A DNA stretch of 64,000 nucleotides from Aurifilum marmelostoma. Lineage: Eukaryota > Ascomycota > Sordariomycetes > Diaporthales > Cryphonectriaceae. Location of the stretch: positions 744,001 to 808,000 of the forward strand of contig JAMXSV010000017.1 in the NCBI GenBank assembly GCA_027559495.1, given 5' to 3'. The position numbers were made by a program, and so were the translations under genes. Shown here piece after piece: positions 33,656-45,220 of the stretch. Positions within the stretch are counted from its first letter, which is position 1. Every line of letters starts with the position of its first letter. The notes beneath the pieces were generated by a model that worked only from the letters and a program-made list of their open reading frames with translations, did not search any database and had not been told where the DNA came from.

Positions 33656-34225
33656 CTATAGCGTCCTGTAGTTCTGCGAGGCGATCAGAAACCGCTTTGC
33701 GTTTCGGGGCGCGTTTCGGCCGCGCGCGTCCCAGTTTGGCACCAGCACGAAGACGTCGCTAAACGTCTTGCGCGTTGGCTCGGGCTCGGTGTCGAGATGC
33801 AGGGTGCCCATGACGCTGACCACCATGCTGATCCGCGCGCCGCTCTTGTCTGGGCCCTTGGAGCGGACGTGCTCGGGGGCGCCCACCTGGTAGTCGTCGT
33901 TGATGACCTGGGCGTCGAAGCTGTCGACCTCGTAGCGCACTCGCTGCTTGCCTGTCCGTGGCTGCCGATGGGTGTCGGTGGTGCCGTTGGCGGTGGCACC
34001 GCGCTGCTCGTCGAGAAGGGCCTCGTACTGGTTCGGGCTCGTCAGCTTCGCGCCGTTGATGGTGATGTCGGCCGTGGCGCCTGCGTCGGTGTACTTTGGG
34101 CTCGAGTTGATGTAGTAGGGCGATAGGGAGCGGGATTCGTTCAAGTCGCGGTAGTACCAGTCGACAAAGAGCTGGGCACCGTCGCTGGACACCTTGACCT
34201 CGGTGTCTTCGGTCGGATAGGACAT
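33656..34225 (-). CDS. MTR2: mRNA export factor Mtr2 (NTF2-like)
   Basis: A single exon of 189 residues starting MSYPTEDTEV; the ATG context CAAGATGTCC is good. A further in-frame ATG lies 129 nt upstream, but that extension is Ser/Gln-rich and unlike the family. The NTF2-like fold is supported by LFVDWYYRDLNE near the start, YTDAGATADITING, RYEVDSFDAQVIN, and the C-terminal strands RISMVVSVMGTL and DVFVLVPNWDARGRNAPRNAKRFLIASQNYR. By family Mtr2 binds Mex67 to carry mRNA and pre-60S particles through nuclear pores. The stop is TAG, and the same frame stays open for about 89 more codons. The gene diverges from MSM1, whose ATG lies 513 bp away. Confidence 0.88.
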   Translation of the reverse strand: MSYPTEDTEVKVSSDGAQLFVDWYYRDLNESRSLSPYYINSSPKYTDAGATADITINGAKLTSPNQYEALLDEQRGATANGTTDTHRQPRTGKQRVRYEVDSFDAQVINDDYQVGAPEHVRSKGPDKSGARISMVVSVMGTLHLDTEPEPTRKTFSDVFVLVPNWDARGRNAPRNAKRFLIASQNYRTL

Positions 34226-34738
34226 CTTGATTGGCTGGTTGGTATTGTGTCGTTGTTGTGGTGGCTTTGATTGATGAATCAGTGCCTGAATATGCTTTGT
34301 CTGGAGCGCGGCTGTTGTCCGCGAGCTTTGACGCGATGGCAGCAACAGAGCCACGGCCAGTAATAAGAGCGTTTCGTAAAAAGTCCTGGGATTTTGTGCA
34401 AGCTACACGGCGAAAGGACGACGGTGAAGACAGGAAGAAAAGGGTACGGATTGTTTGAGTTGGGGTCTGGACAGTGCGGCGCATGAGAGAAGGCTGCCTA
34501 TTAGTGGTACTATTAAGGTGCTAAGTAGGCAACCCTAGTGGGGGTGGCTAGCAAGAACACAGTTATCGGAGCTGAATGTCCGCACAGGCCTAACCGATAA
34601 GAGCTTCCCCCGGTAACTTTTTTTGATGGAATCAGTCAGGCGAGACGCGCATCGCGACGGGACGAGAGATTTGCTTCGTAGTTGGTTCAAGCCACCCGCG
34701 AGGCGTAATTATTTCTTGTCGGATGCCACCACAAACAG
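34226..34738. other. Divergent promoter region, MTR2 and MSM1
   Basis: 513 bp between divergent start codons. No gene seen; no TATA box identified. Confidence 0.6.
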
Positions 34739-36704
34739 ATGGACCGACTTCTCCTGCGGCCAGGTAGGCTGAGGAGCCTTCGACCGACTGTATATTCGAG
34801 GCCTGGCTGGAGCCGTGCCCTGTGCTGTCACAATGTGACCACCACCAGGCCATTCAGCAGTGCTCGCCATTGTGCGAAGCAAGCGGCCGTCTCGACACCG
34901 CCTGAGCCGGCGGTAGAGGTGCCGTCCACGCCGTCGAAGCCCTACTACGTGACGACGCCGATCTTTTACGTCAACGCAGCACCTCATGTTGGTCACATGT
35001 ATAGCATGATCCTCGCCGACGTCCTGAAGAGATGGCACGCCCTCGACGGACAGCGATCTCTCCTCCTCACCGGTACCGACGAGCACGGCATGAAGATCCA
35101 ACAGGCGGCCGCCGCCAATGACACGCTCCCCAAACAGTGGTGTGATGCGCAGGCCAACAAGTTCCGCGCGCTTGCGGCGTCGGCGAACCTAGCAAACGAC
35201 TTCTTCATCCGGACCACAGACGAGGATCACAAAGAGGCGGTCAGGCATTTCTGGTTCTTACTCAAAGAGAGAGGCCTGGTGTACGAGTCGAAACATGAAG
35301 GCTGGTACTGCGTCAGCGACGAGACTTTCTACCCGGAGTCCATGCTCACGAGGAAGGTCGACCCGCTCACGGGTCAGGTGTCGATGGCATCCGCCGAAAC
35401 TGGCAACACGGTGGAGTGGACAGAGGAGAAGAACTACCACTTCCGGATGACGGCCCTGAAGGACGAGCTGCTGGCGTTCTACAGCGAGAACCCCGACTGG
35501 ATTGTTCCCAAGCAGAGGATGCGAGAGGTGGTGGACTGGGTGACGAACAACCTCGAGGATCTGTCCATCTCGCGGCCGTCAAACCGTCTGGACTGGGGTA
35601 TCCGTGTTCCCGATGACGAGAGCCAGACCATCTACGTCTGGGTGGACGCCCTCGTCAACTACCTGACCAAGGCTGGTTTCCCGAACTGGGCGCCTGGCAA
35701 GCAGTCGGACGGCGGATGGCCCGCAGACGTGCAGATCATTGGCAAGGACATTCTCCGCTTTCATGGTGTATACTGGCCTGCACTCTTGCTGGCCGTCGGC
35801 ATTCCGCCCCCAAAGAAGCTCCTCAGCCATGCGCACTGGACAATGAGCGGCAAGAAAATGTCAAAATCCCTGGGAAACGTCGTCAACCCCTTCCATGCTC
35901 TGGACCGATTTGGTGTCGATGTGATGCGGTTCTTTATGATCCATGACGGTGGCATTGAGAACGACGCCGACTACAGTAATGATTTCATCGTGGAGAGATA
36001 CAAGAAACTGCTGCAAGGTACGATCGGGAACTTGCTGAGTAGAGTCACGCGGGCAAAGGCCTGGAATGTGAGGGAGAGCGTCCTGGCCGGACCCATCCTC
36101 ACTGCTGATATACACATGTCTCGATTTGGTGCTCGCCATGCGGAACTTTTCAAGGCGCAGGAGGCAATGCTTTCCGAGCTCCGCGATCAGATGCAGGCCC
36201 TTATGGAGAAGCCCAACCCCCGTATGGCACTCATATATCTCATGGGGGTAGCTTCCGAGGTGAGTCGTAACCTGTGTGGTCCAATTTTACCTGCGCGCGA
36301 AGGCGGCGTGACCGGCTGGCTCACACAAGGAACAGGCCAACAAGTTCATCACTGAGATGGCGCCCTGGGACATGACGAAACGATACACGCAGATACTGAG
36401 CGAGGAGGGCAGAGGAAAGCTGTCAGGGGAGGCACTAGACCTCAAATCACTGCGCGCCAAGACGATATATATTCTGGCCGACACCCTCCGCAATGTGGGC
36501 ATCCTCCTGCAGCCTTTCATGCCAGGAAAGGCCAAGGAGATGTTGGATATTCTGGGTGTCGCTGAGAACAAGAGGCAACTTAAATATGTTGGCATGGGCA
36601 AGGACTTTAGCTATGGAGAACCCATGACGCCTGCTGGGACTGGCGGGCACCAGGGCTTATTCCCTCCGCTCGAGTCTGAGCCACCTTCGAAGCTGCGGTC
36701 ATGA
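34739..36704 (+). CDS. MSM1: Mitochondrial methionyl-tRNA synthetase
   Basis: Exons 34739-36259 and 36336-36704 give 629 residues. The first ~45 residues are Arg/Ser-rich without acids, a mitochondrial targeting sequence. The class-I HIGH motif appears as PHVGH at 82-86 and the KMSKS loop as KKMSKSLGN near 371-379. TGTDEHGMKIQQAA and YVWVDALVNYLTKAG are typical of MetRS. It charges mitochondrial tRNA-Met. The C-terminal helical anticodon-binding region (MAPWDMTKRY, LQPFMPGKAKEML) is complete and there is no added RNA-binding domain. The intron acceptor could be 36329 or 36335, both in frame; I prefer the second because it gives the family-like ASEANKFITEMAPW. Confidence 0.95.
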
Positions 36705-37042
36705 CACTCAGATAGAGAGAGACAGAGAGAGCGAGCTATTATGGTCTGAGTGGGCGTGATGACACTCACCAGATTCATCACTAGAATTGTATATTAAATA
36801 GATACACCAGATGTAACATGAACCCATTTTTCTGTGAATAATCTTGGCTGAAATCGTTTGAATGCACGTGAAGGAGGAGAAGGTGATGGTGTTGATTCAC
36901 CTTACCTGCTCCGTGGAAAGGGCCCCGGTAAATAGTATATATAACCTACTCCAGCCCACTCCCTCAACGGGATTTTTCTTCCACTCACTTACTCACATCC
37001 CTAGGCCGTTCTACTGCCCCATACCAACACCAATTTCCAGCT
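36705..37042. other. Intergenic region, MSM1 to NAT9
   Basis: 338 bp with a GA-repeat just after the MSM1 stop and a TATA box near the NAT9 start. Confidence 0.6.
36936..36944 (+). promoter_or_regulatory. TATA box of the NAT9-like gene
   Basis: TATATATAA 99 nt upstream of the next ATG (37043) on the same strand. Confidence 0.55.
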
Positions 37043-38010
37043 ATGCTCCTCAACAAAAACACGGGTGAGATTTTCTTAAGTACTGTCTTCTGTTTTCTAA
37101 TATTCAATTCGCGGTGCCTATGATGTACTGACTTAAGAATTTGGCCCCACACAGCAATATCAACTCCAGCGGTGCTCCTGGTGCCCTATGACCGCCGCCA
37201 TGTCCCACGGTACCACGAGTGGATGAGCGATCCGGTGAGTGAGGATTTTCAAAAATCAATACACTGCACGACACAATTATCACACGAAGACCAGAGAGAA
37301 AGAGAAAAAAAAAATCAATTGTCCCTTCTGACCTCTCTTTGTGGCTCCCAAAGGCGATCCAAGAAGCTACCGCCTCCGAGCCGCTGACTCTCGAGGAAGA
37401 GCACGAGAACCAAGAGTCATGGCGCGCCTCGCATGACAAGCTCACCTTTATCCTCTGCCAGCCCCTGCTTTCCGCCGGAGCCAGTGGTCCTGAAGCCCTC
37501 GCGTCGTCCGTCAGCGCCGGTGAGGTTGATAGCCCAGACAAGATGATTGGGGACATCAATTTTTTCCTGTACCCTGATGATGAGGAGGACGAGGGCGAAG
37601 GGGACGCAGCAGCAGGGCGTGCTGGTGCGGTCTCCTGCATCGGCGAGGTGGACATCATGATCGCGGGCCAGGGCGACAGGGGCAAAGGTCTAGGCAAGGC
37701 GGCCGTCTCGGCGCTTCTGCACTACATCTGGACGAACCTGGACGGGATCCTGGGAGAGTACTGTGGCCAAGTGGAGGCGGGAGAGGGAGCAGGAGGAGAA
37801 GGGTCGAGGCGGATGAGGCTCAAGCTGCTCATGGCCAAGATCAAGGCGACCAACACGGGGAGCATCGCGCTCTTCAGGCGTCTGGGCTTTGAGCAGGAGG
37901 GCGAGGTGAATTACTTTGGGGAGGTCAAGATGGTGCTGAAGGATTTTGAGGGTATTTCGAGGGCGATTGAGGGTTATAAGGTGCTGGAATACAGTAGACC
38001 GGTGGAATGA
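37043..38010 (+). CDS. NAT9-type GNAT N-acetyltransferase
   Basis: Exons 37043-37064, 37155-37234 and 37354-38010 give 252 residues. The first exon codes for just over seven residues. NAT9 features are LVPYDRRHVPRYHEWMSDP followed by TASEPLTLEEE near the N-terminus. The acetyl-CoA loop reads GDRGKGLGKAAV, and the end carries KIKATNTGSIALFRRLGFEQ and YFGEVKMVL. By family it is an N-acetyltransferase related to human NAT9, which has been tied to tubulin or microtubule stability; the fungal substrate is unknown. An acidic loop (DEEDEGEGDAAAG) and a second one (EAGEGAGGEGS) enlarge the protein relative to animal NAT9 (about 207 residues). It converges with the dehydratase gene, 106 bp away, and a G13 run lies between the two stops. 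Confidence 0.9.
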
Positions 38011-38047
38011 TCCATGTGTCAAATTTAGCACAATCACTGGGGACGGA

Positions 38048-38060
38048 GGGGGGGGGGGGG
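38048..38060. repeat. G13 homopolymer between convergent genes
   Basis: Thirteen G residues in the 106-bp gap between the NAT9-like and dehydratase stop codons. Confidence 0.95.
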
Positions 38061-38116
38061 ATTTAAGAAGTGTGCCCTTCAGCATCCTTCTTTAAGGAAT
38101 ATCATTGCTCATGGTA

Positions 38117-39285
38117 TTATATTTCGACACCAAACTGTGCCTTGTAGTCGTTCAGCATCCCTAGGCTGATGTTCGACCCCCCACACACGACCAGGACCAC
38201 ATTCTTCGCAGCCCACTCATCATCGGAAAGTCCCTTGCCAAGGTATCTCCTCAGGTCTCCATTGTACACGGTAGCAATTGTCGCCCCACAGGCACTCTCG
38301 ACCAGCATGCGCGCGTCATCGAGGAATCTCGCCATGGCCTCCACAGAGTCCTTGTCCGTCACCACCGCACTGATGAGATCGGCTCCCGCCCGCCTCGTCC
38401 ACGCAAAGGCCTCCTCTGCCACCCTCACGGCCCCGAGCGACGTGGCGATGGTCGTGATGGCCGGCAGCGTCACCAGCTCTCCGGCCCTGACGCTCGCGTT
38501 GAGGCTGTGCCCGCCCTGCGTCTCGACGGCGAGCACCTTGGGCGTCGTGCCACGCCCGGACCCGCCCAGCTTCCGCACGCCCTGCATGATCCCGCACAGC
38601 AGGCCCCCTCCGCCGACACTACAGACAATACCGTCGATCGTCCTGTCGAACCCGCCCTCGCCCATCTGCGCGCGCAGCTCGTCCACCATGGTCTCGGCGC
38701 CGTCCCAGACGTCCTGGTGGTCAAACGGCGGGATGTACACCGCCCTGGCGCCCGGGTGGTCCCTGTCGAAGGCGGGGATGACGACCTCGCGCAGGTGTCT
38801 GTCGGCGGCGGCCCAGCTCTCGCCCGTCTGCACGACGTCGGCGCCAAGGTCGCGCAGCTTGGCGATCATGTGCGGGAGCGTGGTCAGGGGCACGACGACG
38901 GTGGCCGGGCAGCCGAGCGTGTTGGCGGCTGTGATGCACGCCAGGCCTGCGTTGCCGCCCGACGAGGTGTAGAAGTGGAGGGCGGCGGCGGCGTCCTTGT
39001 CCTGCGGCGAGGCGGGTGAGGAGGAGGACGCGGACGACTCGACGGCGCGGAACATGAAGTTGCCTATGCCGCGGGACTTGAAGGAGCCCGAGGGCTGGAC
39101 GTTTTCAAGCTTGAGGTAGATGTTGCTGGACCCATCTCATCAGCTTGCTTCTCGGGTAATTGAACAGGAAAAAGTAGCGGACTGCGGTTGGTTACTCACC
39201 ATCCTGCTGCCCTCGATAGGGGTGCCGAGAAGATACATGGCGTTTCGATCCAGGGTCGTGGGGGCCTTTTCGATGCAGATACCAT
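38117..39285 (-). CDS. L-serine/threonine dehydratase (PLP enzyme)
   Basis: Exons 39285-39200 and 39125-38117 give 364 residues. The start at 39285 (AAAGATGG) is chosen over a later ATG at 39238 because only this frame splices to the conserved region, giving RPWIETPCIFSAPLSRAAGC. The PLP lysine sits in QPSGSFKSRG (Lys45). SSGGNAGLA binds the substrate carboxylate, and the glycine loop SVGGGGLLCG binds the PLP phosphate. By family the enzyme deaminates serine or threonine to pyruvate or 2-oxobutyrate. The short length, without C-terminal ACT-like regulatory domains, fits the catabolic serine dehydratase/Cha1 type rather than biosynthetic Ilv1. The C-terminal VVCGGSNISLGML is also typical. A linker SSASSSSPASPQDKDAA interrupts the domain after the lysine. 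Confidence 0.92.
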
Positions 39286-39808
39286 CTTTGCGACTGATAG
39301 TCTAATTGCTTGTAGTATGTGCAGTGTCTAAGATAGATCTTTGTGGTGAAAACTGAGCTGAAATCTCTGGCGATGTGTGAAGGGCCGCTTGCTGGCAAGG
39401 ACAAAAATGGAGCCGAGAGAGAGGCGATCTCAGCGAATTAAACGGAGCAATGTGCAAGTCTTCGACCTCCTCATTCGAATATGCGTTCTGAGTCCAAGTC
39501 ACGACTTTGGTTGTGATATAATGACCATGAATTCGGACAGCGTAAAGCAAACAAGCCTTTGAGTCTTGCTGTGGGTGAGATTTGGCGTTGCGCGTTTGAG
39601 CGCTGCGCACCGCGGTCACTGGCGCTGTCACTGGCGTGGGGAGGAAGTACTTACTTACAGTACCCGCTCCGAGATGGCTCCACATGGGGGACCAAGTCAA
39701 TTCCTACACAGTAGATTTGATGACAAGATATTCCTAATATTGCAAAAATAATGTGAAGTTGTCATTTTATTTTATTATTCTCTCTTGTGACATGGTATCC
39801 CATAACTT

Positions 39809-39826
39809 GTCACCTGCCCAGGTGAC
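39809..39826. repeat. 18-bp palindrome
   Basis: GTCACCTG, CC spacer, CAGGTGAC: a perfect 8-bp inverted repeat. It contains two E-box-like CANNTG cores. Role unknown. Confidence 0.7.
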
Positions 39827-40282
39827 TGTTGAAAAAGGTGTTGAGGATATCATGGGAACCAAGTCAAGACATCTAGTCCCTGGAGAGCAATTTTGAAGTT
39901 GGTCGAGATGTAGCTATAAAGTAGGATACTTTGACATTGTGTCCTTGGATTTGTGAATAAGCAAACAATTACCATGCTTTTCTACTTCACAACTGCTTAC
40001 TGTCTGGGAAAAGTGATGCTGTTTGTCCATAAGGCTTCCAACCCAAGCGCAGCACGTGGAGTTGGCAGATATTCATTAATCAATATAATTCGGATTTAAC
40101 TAACTTGAAGAACTTACACAGTAACCTAGGAGCAGTGCAGCAGTTTTGTTGTGAGTGCTAATAGTAGAAGAGTGATCTTGGCTTATGAATAACAAAACAT
40201 CTAAGATACAATAATAGACACATAAGATACTAATGTAGGAAGTCTAACATTTTCCTACCTATTGATTCAAGTAGTTTGTGCC

Positions 40283-40290
40283 TATAAAAG
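40283..40290 (+). promoter_or_regulatory. TATA-like box upstream of the 2EXR-like gene
   Basis: TATAAAAG on the plus strand, 1.1 kb before the ATG at 41425. A second one, TATATAAA at 40831-40838, lies 590 bp before it. Which is used is unknown. Confidence 0.35.
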
Positions 40291-41424
40291 GTCTCTATAT
40301 AGCAATTCACATCTCAGTAAATATTTGAAAGATTTTTTTCTATATTCCTTCACAGATGATCTCCTTTCAAAAGTGTAATAAACTCGAGAGCCCATGAGAT
40401 TGCTATGTGCACCTCAGGATATACACAGGACAGTTGCTGCCTCGAAATCTCAGTTCATCATTCCATGTCACATTCACTGGCCTGAAGGTCAGAGATCGAT
40501 GTGGTGGGACGCCCTTCCTATCAACTTCTCACATGAAGATTGTCTGTGCTCTCCCATGTTACAATGCCTCTGTTACCTCCAAGGTATTTCGCCTGCCAGC
40601 AACAACTTTTCGAGAAGTTGACAATGCGAGGAGTGGATATCATTCATCGCCACTCACTCAAAACATTTTCATGAACCCATGGCAGGGTGGAAAATCTACC
40701 CTGCTAGATACTTCCAGGTAAATGCCACATCCCATGTGTGACGTTTCTTTACTATCGCTCTGTACCCAAACATAACCTGTTGTATTGTAAACCTGACACG
40801 GTGAAGGTTTTCCCTTTCCCCGCCTCAGAATATATAAACATCTACCTCTCTAATCTTTTCTTGCCTCCAAAACTTCTGTGCACTTTCCTCTGCAGCAGAC
40901 CTCAGCACTTTGCCAACACAAGATCTGCTGCTCTCCTATTCCCATCACAAAATATCGACCTCACCCTCCCAGCATAAGGCCTCCCACAGCTTGGCTTCCT
41001 CCATCTCTGACTTCACAAGAGGTGCTGCAGCAAGACTTTTTGAGACAAGACTTTTCTTGAGCCTGAGTAAGTCAACTCCTACAGCACCATATGGCCAGTG
41101 GTCAACCAAGTTCCAGTAAACCATTCTCATCACTAATGCTGACCCCATCATCAGCAGATACCCCAGAAACCAACTGAGCCTGTGCAGCCCCTCCCAGTGG
41201 TCCTTCATGCTGACCAAGAAGACCAAGAAATCGATATAACTCCATGACCAAGCTGAGGACAGCCTGAAGAAAATTTTCAACAACATCCATAACATACTAG
41301 GAGCTGCCAACCTTTTCAGCATGCCCCCCGAAAATCTGGAAGGAAGCATCCATCCACTTCTTCCGCACACAACACCCGCTCTTCGAGAGGCTCAGACCCT
41401 CATCAAGCCCCAAGATCAGCCGCG

Positions 41425-44400
41425 ATGGTGACCAGCATCGCCTTTTCCAGGATCGTGCCCATCGACCCGGCCACCAGCAGGGCTGCCCAAGCCATAGCCA
41501 ACGAGGGACGAAACCTTACGGTCCGCTTCGCGCCCTTCTCGCTCGATGACCCCCCAGTCGACGACGAGAACGACGATGTTTCGGCCGATGGCGAAGAGGA
41601 AGACGGCAGTGGAGGCGAGGTTGCGGGCGCTCAGCTTCAAAACATTTCCAGCAGCAGGCCCGTCGGCGTCAACGAGAACAACCCACACCAGGTTGCCTCA
41701 GAGTGGGAGGCCGACCTCTCGAGGCCCAGCAGGGGCTTCGAATCGAGCACCGACGACGAGAATGATGGCGCGCAGCCTGCGCGGCCAGCTCCAGCCTCTA
41801 CGAGCACGAACCCCTGGCCTGCTCTCACACAGCCGCCCGCGCCTGCTTCCCACCATTTCTCCCGTTATCCTTTACAACAGGCTCGGCCTCTGACGTACCT
41901 GGAGCGGTTTCTCGGACCCACAGCAGATGTCCGCTCGTCTCAGCCAGATTTCTCTCAGACTATGGCTCCTCAGTCTACGTCTCTTCAGACTCGTGAGCCT
42001 GAACGTCGATCCAACGAGCAGCAGATGGCCCAGTCACGACCCCCCAGGGGCCTGCTGCGTCATCCCGCGCACCTTCACGAGACGCTGACTGCCACCAGAC
42101 TGATGAGTTTGGGTCCGGTCCCAGCCAGGCTCGACACCGGCGACCTCGACCATCGCAGGTGTTCGCTCACCACAATCGCGTGTTCACTGAAGGTATTGGC
42201 TTTGCTCTGCCTGTAGCCGCTCAGACCCGTGAGTCTGAGGGTCAATTCACCCAGACCCAGCCTGCTCCTGCGCAACCCCGGCGCGAGGGTACAAGTGGTA
42301 CATCACAGCAGCGTCCTGGACCTCGAGTCCATGCGGCATCCCGTCTCTCGTCGGAAGACCTGGCTCAGCTTCAGGAAGATATGCGCGCCGTCGATGTCAA
42401 CAGCTTGCCGCCTCCTCCTGACCGACCGCAGTCTTACCTCCCCTACTCACGCACTGCTGATGACTTTGAGCTTTACTTGGTCTCTAGGGATGAACGCCGT
42501 CGTGCTGCTCAGATCCTTGCTCCGTCCCCCCAGTCTGGGCGTGGCCCGGGTAATGCTCGCCGTGGTGGTGGCTCGATTCTGTCTCGACCTGCTAATGGTG
42601 GCCCGACAAGCGTCTCAATGAGGGACAGCAGCGGCAGCGGTACTGTAGCCACGGCTCGTGACGACGCATCGGACAAGTCTAAGGCCAGTACCGTCCACAA
42701 GGGCAAACCGCCACTGAAGCGTCGTCGCTTCGAATCCTGCAGAGACGAGATGGACGAGAAGAAGGCTGGCGATGACGACGATGACGACCCTTCCTCGGAC
42801 GATGTCGACGCCTTAGCTCATCTCAGCACCCTCAGAAAGCGGAAGCGGGGTCAGTCCACTCAATCGACAGGCAAGAGCGATGGCACTCGTGGCAAACACG
42901 GCAAGAACGACGGCGCTTGTACTGATTTCCCGGATGCAGGCAAGAGAGCTGACCAGATCAAGCGCAACACCCTTCACAGGGGTACCACAAGCTTTTCTGG
43001 TGGAAATTATGCTGGCCGACACGGCACCAGTGCTCTGCTCAGTACCACATCTGAGCTTGACCTGCAGGACGAGGGAGTCAAGAATGTGGTTCATGAAGAC
43101 GTCAAGAGTGCCTCAGCTCGGGTTGGAACTACACAGGAACGCGCCGACGAGGTCCAGATCCTGGAGGACGCCGATGAGGTGCAGATTGTCGAGGTTCGCA
43201 AGAGAGGCAAGAATGCTGAAAAAGTCCTGGCCCCAGCCAACAAGTACCAGGAGCGGCTGCGCAAGCGTACTCCCAAGAGTTACAATGAGGAGGTTCTTGG
43301 TAGGTGTATTTCGATGGATGACGAGGAGCCGGACATCAGCCTTGACGATGTGATGGACGGGTTCGTGCAACAGCACATCGGCGCACACGGAGTTACTCCT
43401 TCGCATGGTCGCTCTCTGAAGCCCTCGAACAAGGGCGCGAACAGTGTCCGCAGCCCCACGCTCACCAAGATTGTCACCATGCGTGTCCCAGCCAAAGCGC
43501 TGCGACTCTTTGAGGCACCTGGCGATCCTTCGGTTCCCATTGCCGACAAGAATTTCTTGTGTGGACAGGCCCAGGTGCGTAGGGACTGGGATGGTGTCGA
43601 CCAGTCGCAGCGATACATCGCCGTGCCCATTGAGGTGCGAGAGCGGATCTACCGCGAGCTGCTGGTTGCGGCCGGGCCTATCAACGTCAAGTCAGGCTGG
43701 TCGCAGGTCTTTCCCCGCCAGCTGCAGCAGCTGAACATCTATCCCAAGATCCTGCAGGCTAATCGTCAGATCTATCAGGAGGCAGTGGGGATCTTGTACG
43801 GCTGGAACACCTACCGGTACGTCCTTCGCGACAATGGCAAGACGGTCCAATTTGCTGGCCACAAGTCTTACCAGCCAACCTTGAACCTAAAGAGGCACTT
43901 CACAGACTTGAGGCGTCTGCACCTCGTTCTCGAGAGCAACCGAATGGGTGGGCAGTATGCCCTCGACATGAGCAGGGCCATCTGCGAGCTGATCTGGGCC
44001 GGTGTCCGCCTGCACAAGCTCACCATCGAGGTCTCGCCCCGCGAGATCGAGGCCGAGGTGTCCGATATCGAGTCCTTCTACTCGAGATACAGCGCCCTGG
44101 GCGTGCTCAAGAAGCTGAATACCAAGTATGTCCAAATCAACGTCTTCCTCCCGCAGACGAACGCAGAGACCGCCAAGAGTCTTCGTACGATTATTGACAA
44201 GCGGCCCGACATTGACTTTCAGGACGTCTCAAACCAGATGTGCCGGCAGGGCGAGTCCACACAGAGGCTGCTGGGCCCTGAGGACCGTCGCCGCCGCGCC
44301 GAGCAGGAGCTGAGAGAGAAGAACGAGGCCGAAGCCAACCTGAAGCTGGACAGGCTACCCTGGCGTCTGGAGCACGCCGTTAAGAAGGGAGCCGCCTGGG

Positions 44401-44513
44401 TCGTGCATCGTGGCTGGTTCGAGGAGTTTGACGCTGGTGTCAAGCCGCGCGAAACATCGTTGGCTGGAATGGGCGGAGCCGACGACGACAGCGACAGCGA
44501 TTACGGCGCGTGA
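41425..44513 (+). CDS. Large disordered protein with 2EXR/F-box-adjacent-like domain
   Basis: The ATG has a good context (CCGCGATGG). The N-terminal two-thirds is low-complexity (Pro/Ser/Gln/Asp), with basic stretches that could be nuclear signals, such as PLKRRR and KRKRG. From about 43600 comes the fungal domain IPVEVRERIYRELL, then ILQANRQIYQEAVGILYGWNTYRY and a long beta/helical part; this pattern is seen in 2EXR-like and F-box-associated proteins of Pezizomycotina. Function unknown. The reading frame changes between 42003 and 42216. The best repair by splicing is an intron 41993-42216 (GTGAGC...CCTGTAG), giving 954 residues. A shorter intron (42193-42239) or a true frameshift are alternatives. 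If the frameshift is real, the first frame would stop at 42216 after 263 residues. Confidence 0.75.
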
Positions 44514-45220
44514 GGTGATTCAGTGGGAACGAATGGTCGGAGAGAGAGAATGGTTGCTTCGTGACAAAAGACACCCGGAAATAGAGGTGGTCTCACACGC
44601 GATGACCTGGAGTTTTCTTTTCTTTTCCTCTGGTTTTTTTTTGGGGGGGGGGGGTGGGGCAGGACGTGTGCGGCACTTGGCTTGGCTTCTTTCTCAGCCT
44701 TCTTAAAGGCAAATTGGGTGGCATCAGGTAACGTCCAGCTGACCATTAATTGATGATACTTTCACTATTGTGGAAGGACTTTTGGAATTCCCAAGTTGAA
44801 AAGTGTGTCATTCAACTTCGTGAGGCTTTAGTATTTAACAGACCGCTTGTCGTCTTGAGACGTCTGGCAAGGGAAACCCGAGTTGGTAGGCTTGAGGCCA
44901 ATACTTGACCAAGTTTTAGGTGAAGAGCAACGCCTTCGTACTGGACATTATGTGTAATATTCGAAATCGGGTCTTGCACCGGCGAGTCTGTTAGAAAAAA
45001 TTGTTGTCCTGTACTGGGTGGCCGGCTGCTTCTTTGCAGCGCAGTATTGATAAGCACGAGAAAAACTGTCGTACCTGTAGAAAACTGCCCGTGTGTTCCA
45101 TTCCCTGGTATCATATAGCCTTGAAGAACAACTACCAAATTTCACAACCATCCGTTCCCCTTTTTTATCTCATCAATGCGGATAGGCGCTTGAGATCTCT
45201 CCCTAGCAGCCACGACCTCT
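44514..45220. other. Intergenic region between convergent genes
   Basis: The 3' flanks of the 2EXR-like gene and POL31. A T9G12 run lies at 44634-44654. No gene seen. Confidence 0.6.
44634..44654. repeat. T9G12 composite homopolymer
   Basis: Nine T followed by twelve G, about 120 bp after the 2EXR-like stop codon, then TGGGG. Confidence 0.95.

Larger units (their letters stand above)
39286..41424. other. 2.1-kb gene-free interval with AT-rich section
   Basis: 39700-40330 is AT-rich and contains an 18-bp palindrome. Two TATA-like boxes (40283-40290 and 40831-40838) point toward the next gene on the plus strand, so part of this region is probably its promoter and leader. A possible leader intron is GTAAGT at 41067 to TCAG at 41154. 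No protein gene seen. Confidence 0.5.

Noticed and set aside
42193..42216. 24-nt GT-AG segment that would remove the first stop in the 2EXR-like gene
   Set aside because: Too short to be spliced and it does not change the frame, which then runs into non-coding-like sequence.
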